Origin: Priapulus caudatus
Lineage: Eukaryota; Priapulida; Priapulimorpha; Priapulimorphida; Priapulidae
Direction: 5' to 3'
Length of the DNA stretch: 24,990 bases
Assembly: GCF_000485595.1 (NCBI RefSeq)
Contig: NW_014577563.1
Location: 215,494-240,483, forward strand
In this document: piece by piece, positions 16,312 to 24,825 of the stretch
How positions within the stretch are numbered: the first letter of the stretch is position 1
Layout of the letters: every line of letters starts with the position of its first letter
The notes under the pieces: model-generated
Databases searched by the model: none
What the model was told of the DNA's origin: nothing
The model's input: only the letters and a program-made list of their open reading frames with translations
Position numbers and translations under genes: made by a program

Positions 16312-18750
16312 GTGTAGGTTCGTATATTCATTTTCTGCATTATTCTGGATTCGACACCTATTGCAATCTGAATGACGAAATTAGTGAAGGTCCCACTGAC
16401 GGAAATTCACACAATTGTACCGATCCTGGTGTAGTAACTTGTGTTATCGAGTGAAGTATCACAAGATGTTATGTTCCTGAAAATACATGAAGCCTTTTTT
16501 TTTGCAGTAAATTCTTCCTATTCATCAAATAACATTGACAGCCTGTGTTATACTTTTTGTTTACGGGGTGTCTTCTGTTAAAGTGTTGCAACACTGGAAC
16601 ATCATGACAACCTCACATATGTAGAGCAGGGCACGAAATTAAGATTTTTTGCACTGGCCCAGAGAGCTGGTAACAGCATTTTTTTACAGGCCCTCACATA
16701 TTTTGCTTGTAAAATCAATGTCATGTTTCATGCCTGCATTCTTGATTTCAAATTTGTAAAGTGTTGATAAATTATGGCGTGATATCCTTCAGGTAAAACA
16801 GTAATATAGCCTATTTGCTCATTAATGCTATAAATAAAAATGTAGGTGCCCGCTAACACGACCGAAACCACCGGCTCGGAGGGCCGGTGTTTTGCCAATG
16901 ATACCAGCCCTCCAAATAATTTGCCGGTGGGCCAGTGCTAATTTCGCACCCTGTTAGTGTTAGAGGTGTTATTAATTAACCTAATTAACCAGTGATGACT
17001 AAGTATGACATCAAATTCTCCCCAGCGTCAGAAGAGGGAGCCGGTGAGGGCGATACAGACGAGAAAAAGAAGCGGCAGACGCGCGGCGGAAAAGGTCAGG
17101 TGAAGACGAAGAAGAAGGCAATGGGCCCGCAGAAGGTGTGCCTGTCAACAGCGCCACGAGGCAAGAAGAAATCGGTGACAGTCATCACAGGACTGAGAAC
17201 TTTTGGTGAGTTTTAACAGATTGTCTCGCATGTGATTTATACTCCTGCATACTGGAACAAGCTCAGTTGACTTGTGGGTACGTGAAGCTAGTGGTATTCT
17301 TTATTGCTTCTCTAATCAATTGTGGTCCGTTTATCAGTAGGTTATACTATTAAATATACTAAGTGTTATGATATGTGTAAAATTGATATGATACGACATA
17401 ATTTAGATCAGTTATTTAATGGCATGCATGTGCATGTTGCTAGTAGTATTTGCATATCTATTCATTTTACAGTACGTGTTTTTACGAATCGGATATCTAC
17501 ACAGCGTTCTCACAAATGTTAATGGGAAATCGAATTTTTTTCAGATATTGACTTGAAGGTTGCGGCAAAGTTCTTTGGTCAGCGTTTTGCCTGTGGCTCT
17601 TCAGTGACAGGGGACGATGAAATAGTTATACAGGGTGATGTAAAGGATGACCTCTGGGACGTTATCACAGAGAAATGGCCCGAGGTGTGTATAAACTTAA
17701 TTAATTCCACATCTATCCATGGTATAGACATAAGAATGACAACTTAGAACACCAGGCCAGATAACATGCATGTTTTGCCCCTAATTAAATAAACTAAATT
17801 TAGTATATACTGGCTTGGTTTAACGTTGAAACCTTGTGTGTGCTCACAATATATATATATATATATATATATATCAGGAGTAGATAATACGGAGGAGTGT
17901 GACATCAATAAACAAGGGAAATTCGTCATTTACTAGCCTTAAAATACCTACGATTTACTACGCGTAACTCATCCAACTTGAGCTCAAATCGTACACAGTA
18001 CATTCGCCTAGCATCGTGCGAAATCGTTTCCTCGTATAAACAAGCAACCCGGAGATACAGACTAAAACGTACGACACGATTATCCATTCTTTGGCCATCA
18101 ATCCGAGCCGATTGCCCGCCTATATTCAAACAAAAGGCAGCTACTAACGCGCTATTGCTAACTCGGCGAGGCATGTGGCCCGCTGGGAGATTAGGCATCA
18201 ACGCATGAACGCAGCACTCGGCGAGATAACCTTTGACCCGGTACACAGCTACATACCGGCATACAGCTGGCACGCTACCCCCACGCACGCACGCCAACCG
18301 CAATCAGCAGCATCTCCCAGCGAGCCACATTGCCCGCCGAGTTAGCAATAGCTCGTTAGTAGCTGCCTTTTGTTTGAATATAGGCGGGCAATCGGCTCGG
18401 ATTGATGGCAAAGAATGGATAATCGTGTCATACGTTTTACTCTGTATCTCCGGATTGCTTGTGTATACGAGGAAACGATTTCGCACGATGCTAGGCGAAT
18501 GTACTATGTACGATTTGAGCTCAAGTTGGATGAGTTTCGCGTAGTAAATCGTAGGTATTATAAGGCTAGTAAATGACGAATTTCCCTTGTTTATTGATGT
18601 CACATTCCTTCCCTATTATCTACTCTTGATATTATATATATAGTATTAATGTTCACTCTGTGTTCCTGGTACCGGTAACGTATCAATGTCTCTGTGATTT
18701 GGCAGATTGACGATGATCTGATTGAAGACCTGGGACATCAGAAAAGATAA
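16131..18750 (+). CDS. DENR: Density-regulated re-initiation and release factor DENR, four coding exons
   Basis: The spliced coding exons are 16131-16311 (donor uncertain by a few bases), 16993-17205, 17545-17684 and 18706-18750 (TAA). They give about 190 residues; family members are near 200. The N-terminal part carries the DENR cysteine motif ([14 protein letters not shown]), followed by a charged linker rich in K and R and a C-terminal SUI1/eIF1-like domain ([24 protein letters not shown]). DENR is cytosolic and acts as a heterodimer with MCTS1. It removes deacylated tRNA from recycled 40S subunits and promotes re-initiation after short upstream frames. The fourth exon supplies the typical acidic end (DDDLIEDLG). 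The reading frame is intact across the phase 1, 1 and 0 junctions with the first donor assumed here. The 5'-UTR continues upstream of an AG at 16127-16128. A poly(A) signal lies 150 bp after the stop. Introns and flank are loaded with inverted-repeat elements. Confidence 0.93.
16627..16953. mobile_element. MITE-like element C (327 bp) in DENR intron 1
   Basis: The left end CAGGGCACGAAATTA ... GCACTGGCCC and the right end (reverse complement CAGGGTGCGAAATTAGCACTGG) are inverted repeats, the left one containing a ~9-bp T-rich insertion. CAGGG-type ends are typical of hAT elements. I could not find a convincing 8-bp target duplication. The right end is 39 bp before the exon 2 acceptor AG. An internal GC-rich hairpin (CCGGCTCGGAGGGCCGG) lies near 16871-16888. 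Confidence 0.75.
16993..17205 (+). CDS. DENR: DENR coding exon 2 (basic linker)
   Basis: The acceptor is TTAACCAG ending at 16992; the donor GTGAGT at 17206 is close to consensus. The exon encodes [20 protein letters not shown], then a [14 protein letters not shown]-type basic stretch and the start of the SUI1 domain ([14 protein letters not shown]). The GGKGQ and VTVITGL elements match the family order in animals. Confidence 0.9.
17545..17684 (+). CDS. DENR: DENR coding exon 3 (SUI1 core)
   Basis: The acceptor TTTTTTTCAG ends at 17544; the donor GTGTGT follows GAG at 17684. The exon encodes the SUI1 core: [20 protein letters not shown], then [13 protein letters not shown] and ending WPE. 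Strong similarity to human DENR over this exon makes the gene assignment secure. Confidence 0.95.
17850..17874. repeat. (TA)n microsatellite
   Basis: About 12 TA units directly abut the left arm of the large inverted repeat in DENR intron 3. A shorter AT run lies at the outer edge of the right arm (18630-18645). Confidence 0.9.
17875..18628. mobile_element. Large inverted-repeat (foldback-like) element in DENR intron 3, 317-bp arms
   Basis: The left arm 17875-18191 and right arm 18312-18628 are near-complete reverse complements over 317 bp each (for example GGAAATTCGTCATTTACTAG, GCGAAATCGTTTCCTCGTAT and CCGATTGCCCGCCTATATTC on the left arm have their complements on the right). The arms enclose a 120-bp loop with CA-rich and GCACGCACGC sequence. 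Differences are scattered substitutions and small indels. No transposase is encoded; the frames across it are mirror translations of the arms. A target duplication cannot be read because both flanks are AT repeats. In the DENR pre-mRNA it would fold into a stem of about 317 bp. Confidence 0.9.
18706..18750 (+). CDS. DENR: DENR coding exon 4 (C-terminus, 15 codons with stop)
   Basis: The acceptor GATTTGGCAG ends at 18705. The 45-bp exon codes for [14 protein letters not shown] and TAA. The human protein ends in the corresponding order V-D-D-D-S-I-E-D-L-G with two lysines at the end, so this short exon is real despite its size. Confidence 0.9.
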   Translation: MDDDLIEDLGHQKR

Positions 18751-18900
18751 CACATGTAGATGGTTTCGGAGTATTTCTGTCCATGCATCAGCCGGTGCAT
18801 CCTTTCGTCCGGTCCAGTTCAAGAAGTGCATGCACTAAAATGAGAGGGTCCAACGGAAACTTTTCCCGTTTGTTTATTATTTTGAAAAAAATTATGTGTG

Positions 18901-18906
18901 AATAAA
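18901..18906 (+). promoter_or_regulatory. DENR: Poly(A) signal AATAAA of DENR
   Basis: AATAAA lies 151 bp after the DENR stop codon, followed by a T-rich region (TTTTCATAATTGTTG, TTCTTTTGTTG) as expected downstream of a cleavage site. This is the first canonical hexamer after the stop. Confidence 0.6.
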
Positions 18907-19727
18907 TAGTCGATGAATTTTCATAATTGTTGACGTTCTTTTGTTGCAATGGTATATTTTACTTGTGCTCTTTCAGTGGACCTGATCTAGCAGAGAAGAA
19001 AACCATGAGATGTGGGAGCAGTATTACATTCACTAATGGTTTACAAATTTTCGCATGACAAGTTATCGTTACATCATGATTCATCACATACAGAATGCAA
19101 TTAAAAACCAGCATATAAATAACATTTTAAACAATTCTTCCCTGTTAACACCCGTAAGTCTCGATTTTTATCCACTTTGCGCTAATATATTTGTGATGTT
19201 GTTTGCGATTTCTCTAAGAAACCTCCTTGTTTGAAGTAACCAAAAACAGCATTTAAAAAAAAACGGACAGGTTGGATTGGTATAGGAACAAAATCTGGTA
19301 TTTACAAGATCTCTGGCACTCTGGCGCAATTTTGGCCAGAATCATGCTCACTGATGATTGACAGGGCCTGCGCGGGCCCTTCTAAGCAACAGCTTGCAAG
19401 TTAAAACACACGTTGCTGTGTATGTTGTCAGCAGACACGGATCAATAGTTTTTGGAGGTAGGGCACGTTGGAACCTAGATAGATATACTTACACCAATTG
19501 TAAATGCCAGATCATGTTCTTTTAAAGTGGGGTAGTTAGATATTTGCTCGATGATTTATTGATTTGGTCCGTTATTGATTTGAAAGGGTCAATTATCCAT
19601 GAGCCAAATTGTATGTGTGCGTCTCTGCATTCTCACGTGTTTTTCTCACTAAAGCAGTATTGAAACAAACCGGTATGGTTTTTAGCTCAGCTGACGAAGT
19701 CAGATGCAGCTTGTAGAATCGCATGAG
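18907..19727. other. Non-coding DNA downstream of DENR
   Basis: I see no gene. There is one GC-rich hairpin (AGGGCC-TGCGC-GGGCCCT) near 19364-19381, and otherwise mixed AT-rich sequence. The first part may be 3'-UTR if a later poly(A) site is used. Confidence 0.4.
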
Positions 19728-19759
19728 TGTCCGTGCGTCCGTCCGTCCGTGCGTCCGTC
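19728..19759. repeat. (GTCC/GTGC)n microsatellite
   Basis: Eight tetranucleotide units GTCCGTGCGTCCGTCCGTCC and so on lead directly into the 172-bp tandem repeat. Confidence 0.9.
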
Positions 19760-19764
19760 AACAG

Positions 19765-20108
19765 TTGGGTACAAATCTTAACCACTCGACGTACGGTCTT
19801 GATATTCGGGATGTCGGGGGGATCACGATAAGGACTTGGGATGTCGAATTTGGGGGTCAAGGGTCAAAGGTCAAGATGTGTCAATGGAGGGGGAATATTT
19901 CCCCCTTAACTTAAGGTATAGGAGGAAATACGGAATTGCGGCACTAATCTCAACGGCTCGACCTACGCTCTTAATATTCGATGTATAGTGTGATGAAGAG
20001 GAAACCCATCACCAGCGCGAAAGTGGAGGTTACAGGTCAAAGGGCAGTGGGGGAAGGGTCAGATATCAGTCATTTTCAGAGGACATGCATATGGTCTAAC
20101 GGACCGAG
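19765..20108. repeat. Diverged tandem duplication, period ~172 bp, with DR1-type half-sites
   Basis: The order ACTCGACGTACGGTCTTGAT (from 19785) and GCTCGACCTACGCTCTTAAT (from 19957) recurs with a period of 172-173 bp. Each copy ends in nuclear-receptor-like half-sites with 1-bp spacing: GGGTCA a GGGTCA a AGGTCA at 19854-19873 and AGGTCA a AGGGCA at 20034-20046. No gene is present; short plus-strand frames here are not conserved between the copies. Confidence 0.7.
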
Positions 20109-20257
20109 TGCAAAACTTTTTTTTGTTTCAGCGCCGATCTACCGTTTATATCACTTTATTGGAAGGACCATGAAATCTACTTTCCGCTGACGTGCGAAGA
20201 GTAAGTGTCTGATAACCTTTTGAAACCTCAAGAGGAGGGTTAAACATGGATTTGTTG

Positions 20258-20340
20258 ACTGTTAACAAAGCCACACACGCACGCACGCAGCGCACGCTGT
20301 ACGTGCACACGCACGCACGGCCACGCACGTGACGCGGTCG
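20258..20340. repeat. Alternating CACG/CA-rich stretch
   Basis: The run of CACACGCACGCACGCAGCGC and related purine-pyrimidine alternation includes GTACGTGCAC and CACGTGACGCG. It is low complexity, and the minus-strand frames across it are not genes. Confidence 0.7.
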
Positions 20341-20551
20341 ACTGCTTTTCATCGAGTGTTGAAACACAATCATACAAACGCAAAATGAGGACAACTATCA
20401 CATCCCCAGCACTCCTGTAGACAGCAAGAGCCATATGTTTACATACAAGAGAGGCGCTCAGTTTGGTTCCTATGGTATGTGTCGCACAGTGTGATTGTTT
20501 ATGCTAGCACGCCCCTCAACAGCCAGCAGCTACGGATGGCGTAGTGATTTA

Positions 20552-20684
20552 CACCCGGAATTCATCAACATTTGCTACGAGGTGCTACGCTGCGTTGATG
20601 AATCGCCACCTACGAGCTTTGCGTACGTACTTCGTAGAAACCTGTGTACGGAATACACTTTGCGCCAACGTTGATGAATGCGGC
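20552..20684. mobile_element. Small inverted-repeat element with TTGATGAAT motifs
   Basis: CCGGAATTCATCAACATTTG (20555-) faces GCCAACGTTGATGAATGCGG (20663-) as an imperfect inverted repeat, with a third TTGATGAAT at 20594-20602 and the palindrome GCGTACGTAC in the middle. It looks like a short MITE-type repeat. No target duplication was identified. Confidence 0.45.
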
Positions 20685-20750
20685 CCCAGGGGCCCGCCTT
20701 AGTGCCCCTGGCGGGGTCCATGGGCAGAGCCCCTGGCAGGGGTCCGGGGA
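20685..20750. repeat. GC-rich short tandem repeat
   Basis: GCCCCTGGCGGGGTCC and GCCCCTGGCAGGGGTCCG are two copies about 29 bp apart, preceded by CCCCAGGGGCCC. It is probably the end of a dispersed repeat. Confidence 0.5.
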
Positions 20751-20910
20751 AGCTCTCAGAGTTTAGCTAATCAAAGCCTTCAAATTGCCTGACAAAAAAA
20801 TTGAGCAGGAACCAAGGAGCAACATATACCAAGGAATGAAACCCGCGGGGGGGACTCACCCACATCTATTGGTAGGTAATCTGCGTATGTGCCACTGCGA
20901 AGTTAAAAAT

Positions 20911-21110
20911 GGGGGGGGGGGCTCTGGAACTAACTCAGACCTGGAAAATCGTGGTCTCTGGAACTAATGTTTGTTGAATGTGGTATATGCTCTGGAACCG
21001 GCTATGTTCGAAATGGGGGTCTCCGGAACTAGCTAGGATTTCGTTGAATTCAATGCTATGACAACTGGACACGTTTAAAAGAGAGGGGTCTCCGGAACGT
21101 GGGGGAACAG
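20911..21110. repeat. Degenerate repeats of GGTCTCYGGAACTA
   Basis: GGCTCTGGAACTAA, GGTCTCTGGAACTAA, GCTCTGGAACCGG, GGTCTCCGGAACTAG and GGTCTCCGGAACGTG occur between 20920 and 21105 at irregular 20-80 bp spacing, after a G11 run at 20911-20921. It has no coding character. Confidence 0.55.
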
Positions 21111-21410
21111 TATTTGCTTTAAAATCTATGCTGTAGCACTTGAACCAATAATTGTTGTATTATGTAGAGGAAGAGAAAACATGACCCGGAGAGAGATGAA
21201 CGCACGCGTGCGCATACACACACTAACTAAAACTAGACAGAGGGCACTCACGGAGAGAGCATACCTCCGCCAGCGACATACGCATACGACTCACGAACAC
21301 ACGAATAACCCACGATATACGCCAGCGTACATGTATGCTCGATCGCCGCTCAGTCCGCAGCAGCCGGCTGTGGCTGGCTCGCTCGCTGACGCGCTTAATA
21401 TCGATCGCGT

Positions 21411-21486
21411 CACACACACAGCACACACACACACACACACAACACACACACACACACACACACACACACAGCGCGCGCGCGCGCGC
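21411..21486. repeat. (CA)n followed by (GC)n microsatellite
   Basis: About 30 CA units (21411-21470, interrupted twice) run directly into eight GC units (21471-21486). The whole 76 bp alternates purine and pyrimidine almost without break, a classic Z-DNA-forming sequence. The open frames in both strands are artefacts. Confidence 0.95.
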
Positions 21487-21823
21487 TAACGTGTACACGA
21501 ACGCACAGACCCGATTACATAACCTCCCCTCCACTCCGTGGCGGAGGTAAAAATAAGATAGCATGTAAGAGTATATAGAGGTCAGTCTGAACGTTGTAAT
21601 TATAATTTATAAGTTGTTAACACCCTCAAGTGTGCCTACCTTTCCGCCGGGAAACAGCATCATCGACAAAGATGGTCCCAACTTGGGACTCCAAGGAAAT
21701 AACACCTTGACATCGATTATCAAATTAAGCACAGGTTTTATATGGGATTGACTTTCGACACTTTAATTTTTCGATTTTTCGATGAAAGTGCGTCCAGCTT
21801 GTAGGCTACATCACTCATTTTTG

Positions 21824-22075
21824 GGCGATCCCCCTATTATTTTGCAAGAATCTTCTTCTTCTTTACCTTTTCTTGCAAATGATGGGGAGGGGGGGTGACC
21901 CCCCACCCCACTCATCATTTGCAAGACATTTGCCAAGATGTTTCTTTTTTCTTTTTCTTCTTCTTCTTCTTCTTTTTCCATTTTCTTTTTCTTTCTTTTT
22001 CTTTTTTTCTTTTCTTTTTCTTTTTTTCTTTCTTCTTTCCTTTCTCTTGCAAATGATAGGGGGGCGACCGCGCCC
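21824..22075. repeat. Two palindromic polypyrimidine units framed by TCTTGCAAATGAT
   Basis: Unit 1 has an inward copy ATTATTTTGCAAGA (21836-21849), a short CT tract, and TCTTGCAAATGATGGGG (21871-). Unit 2 has TCATCATTTGCAAGA (21912-21926), a ~115-bp CTTTTT/CTT tract, and TCTTGCAAATGATAGGGG (22045-). In each unit the outer sides continue as G-runs facing C-runs (GGCGATCCCCC / GGGGAGGGGGGGTGACCCCC). The phenylalanine/serine-rich frame over the tract is not a gene. Confidence 0.75.
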
Positions 22076-22108
22076 CCCCCTGCCCCCCTGTGGCGCCGCC
22101 CCTGCAGT

Positions 22109-22181
<73 letters not shown>

Positions 22182-22197
22182 ATACTACTACTACTAT
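22109..22197. repeat. (CTA)n microsatellite
   Basis: About 27 CTA units, one interruption (CATACTA), then ATATTAGTAGTAG, so the end can fold back (CTACTACTATATTAGTAGTAG). Polytyrosine or polyleucine frames over it are not genes. Confidence 0.95.
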
Positions 22198-23142
22198 ATT
22201 AGTAGTAGAGTATATGTACTTTAGTAGGCTATATGAACTGCCACAAAATATGTCTCATACCTCCAGTTATACTGTGGAAACTCATCACTCAGATAGAGTA
22301 GAATTTCACTGCGTGACATTGTTGATTCTAACAGATTTAAAAGACGTTCATCGAAGTTCATCATCTTCTCTCCCCTAATTTAAAACCATGGTATATAATT
22401 TAACATAGTGTGGTACAGCGTATGCGGCGCCGGGGGGGGGAGTAAACAGCTGGCGGGGGTAGCCAGTACACGCGGGCGCATAACGCCGACCAGGCTGTGT
22501 GACTAACGCAATATACACACTTTTAACCCTAGCAACAAGACCGTTTTCTTTGGAGCTAGCCGGCCCGGCCCCCCCCCACATCCGAGCGTCGGAGGACCGC
22601 ATGCGCGTTCCCAAAATCTCCGGTAAAGGGGTATTTATCGCGCGGACAAAATCCGGCCCAAAAAATTGTAATAAAAGGGGTGTATTTGACTTATTCACCG
22701 GAAATTTCTTTAAAAAGGGGGTGTTTTTCCTCTCTCTCTTTCATCCTTGAATATCATAGAAAACTTTATCAAATCCCGGATCAAATTCCTGAAATTCCTG
22801 CTAGTTTTGAAAGCTCATCAGGATTATTTAATTTTGAAATGTAAAAATATTGCCCCTTAGTTCCCCTCGATCACTGAAACTCTACACTACGTAGTGTAGA
22901 CTGGTTCGACAGTTCACACGCTACACTAACGTCACTATGGTTGGAATGAGAGCTCACCTGAGGTAGGGGTACATTGAGCAGTGTTCCGGATTTAGGGGGT
23001 CTCCAAGGCAGGAAAAACCCGCAAAAGCCAAGGGGGGGTTCAGAAACTTTAGCAGTCCTGAGATAGGCGGGTGCTTTCAAAGGGAGGGAACGAGCATATG
23101 CGTACCCTAATTAACACTGAGTGGGGGGGGGCGGGCTAGCGG
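22198..23142. other. Non-coding stretch with G-runs and a 20-bp palindrome
   Basis: No gene is recognised. TCTACACTACGTAGTGTAGA at 22881-22900 is a perfect 20-bp palindrome. Long G or C runs lie at 22431-22441, 22569-22577 and 23124-23131. CAGTGTTCCGGATTTAGGGG at 22979 resembles the end of a hAT-like element, but I see no matching right end. Confidence 0.45.
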
Positions 23143-23637
23143 CAGCGAATTTGCGATTCCCAAACCGTATAGCTTGGAAGAAAAATTGAGCAACGTGATT
23201 GGCCTAGAAAAATTTTAGGACACGCATTATTAGTCAACAAGCTAATATATTAAATTATAAGCTAATATTATAAAGAAATATATATTTAATTCAGAACATA
23301 AACAAAAGTTACAGAACAAATAAAATGCAGAAACAAATAAAATACAAAGAAATACATAACGCAGAGGAAAATAAAAACACCATATGGCGTTCGAACCCTA
23401 ACCCTAACCCTAACATTAACCATAACCCTAACCCGAATCCTAACCCTAACCCTACCCTAATTCTAAAATAAAACAAAATTAGCCAAAAATAATAAGAAAT
23501 AAAATAAATAAGCCCCTGTGCAAAATGCGCGATGCCGATGGTGTGCGTGCGATAGTGGGCGTGTCCTAAACATTTTCTAGCCAATCGCGTTGCTCAATTT
23601 TTCTTCCATAGCTATACGGTTTGGGAATCGCAAATTC
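23143..23637. mobile_element. MITE-like element D (~495 bp), 82-bp inverted repeats, telomere-like core
   Basis: Positions 23144-23225 and 23559-23640 are reverse complements over 82 bp with only a few differences (start AGCGAATTTGCGATTCCCAA). The 8-bp direct repeat GCTAGCGG brackets it at 23135-23142 and 23638-23645; its first three bases overlap the right arm, so the exact border is uncertain. The core is AT-rich and contains a CCCTAA tract at 23395-23460. No transposase is present. Confidence 0.85.
23395..23460. repeat. Telomere-like (CCCTAA)n tract inside element D
   Basis: Eleven or so units of CCCTAA and variants (CATTAA, CCATAA, CCCGAATCCTAA). As in element A it lies between transposon-like inverted repeats. 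Confidence 0.85.
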
Positions 23638-23808
23638 GCTAGCGGACACAGTGCCAGTATGGGGTTCGGAGCCAGGTGCCGCCGTATTGGCCGGTAGGAA
23701 AGTCTATTTGCGCCCATGGGCTACTGGTAATGTTGATATTAAACGATTAATACGTTCTAGAATGCTTAATGCTAGTGTACAAATTACTCTGCATATTGGT
23801 ATGCCATT

Positions 23809-23853
23809 CAGGGGCGGATTCAGACCGTATTTGCCGTATTGGGAAATACGGTC
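23809..23853. other. hAT-like terminus CAGGGGCGGATTCAG with adjacent hairpin
   Basis: CAGGGGCGGATTCAG at 23809-23823 is the form seen at ends of many animal hAT elements. It is followed by a perfect 10-bp stem GACCGTATTT (23823-23832) / AAATACGGTC (23844-23853). I see no matching right end in the window, so this may be a solo or truncated end. Confidence 0.4.
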
Positions 23854-24142
23854 TAGATTCGAAGTGCCCTTCGAAATTTTGCGCTAAAAAATAAGATAGG
23901 TATAAAAAAACTGTCAGATGAAGCCAACCTACATTCTTATTTTGTTGTAACCCGACTAGTAAACAAGTGCCGCAGAGCGACAGCGCTCAACTGACGTGTA
24001 CTGTAGCCAGGTATTCTTATGATAAACTCACTGGCAACCGAATGAAATGCGCCCTCCTGCCACCGCGTTCGCGCTTAGAGCATATATCTAGGATACAGAT
24101 CTAAAATCTATGATAGGCTTTGCTATACCAACTGGTAGTACA

Positions 24143-24817
24143 TGGGTGTATGCAGGGGGGGGGGGGTCGTGATGGTCGTACGACACCCCAAAATTTTTAA
24201 AAGGTACACATTTTTCAAAGACATTTTTTTTCGAGGCCTTTTTACAATGACATAAATGAAAAAGATCAGGTACCAGCAATGAGTCCAAAGACATGCATTG
24301 CGTGACGTAAATCTATCCCAATTCCACAATTCCGAAACTGAGCCTTTTTTTTAAACAAAATTTTGTTTCATAAAAGAGAGACAAAGACTGACAAAGACAA
24401 AGACAAGACAAGATCAAGACAAGACAAGATAAAGAGAAAAGTTCAAAAAACTCTGTTTTCAACTGAGTCAGAAAACTGTTTTTTTTAACTGATAAATTTT
24501 GTTTTGAAAACAAAATTTTTGTTTTAATTAAATTGTCAGGGGCGTGTACAGGGGGGTCCAGGGGGTCCGGACCCCCCCCCCTGCTCGCGCAGAAAACGCA
24601 TCTAAGGAGGTCTAATTTCAAAAAAATCTGGGCGGAGGTGCCTTCGCGTGCTCCAAGTTTGGGTTCGCCGTTAGGGATTTGTACCCCCCCTGGTACAAAT
24701 CCTGTACACGCCCTGATTGTATTGACATTGTAATCACATCTTGCTGCTAATTCATTGTGAAAAGGTCCAAAAAATTATGATCACGACCCACCCAGAAAAA
24801 AATCCTGGATACACCCT
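24143..24817. mobile_element. hAT-like non-autonomous element (675 bp) with 8-bp target duplication
   Basis: The perfect direct repeat GTAGTACA lies at 24135-24142 and 24818-24825. Between them the left end TGGGTGTATGCAGGGG faces the right end (reverse complement AGGGTGTATCCAGGATT), and GGGTCGTGAT is found in inverted orientation a little further in on both sides. The 8-bp duplication supports hAT. The interior is A/T-rich with AAGACAAGACAAGA repeats at 24380-24432. No transposase frame was found; a second element is inserted at 24537. Confidence 0.8.
24537..24715. mobile_element. Nested MITE-like element (179 bp)
   Basis: The left end CAGGGGCGTGTACAGG and the right end (reverse complement CAGGGCGTGTACAGG) are inverted repeats. 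ATTGT occurs on both sides (24532-24536 and 24716-24720), suggesting a 5-bp target duplication. Inside there is a G/C-run palindrome (GGGGGTCCGGACCCCC). It lies inside the 24143-24817 element and so inserted later. Confidence 0.7.
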
Positions 24818-24825
24818 GTAGTACA

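Noticed and set aside
16137-16340. Minus-strand frame of 67 residues
   Set aside because: It is the shadow of DENR exon 1.
17926-18603. Pair of 100-125-residue frames with similar sequence
   Set aside because: They are mirror translations of the two arms of the long inverted repeat in DENR intron 3.
21873-22378. Phenylalanine-, leucine- and tyrosine-rich frames
   Set aside because: They arise from the CTT tract and the (CTA)n microsatellite.
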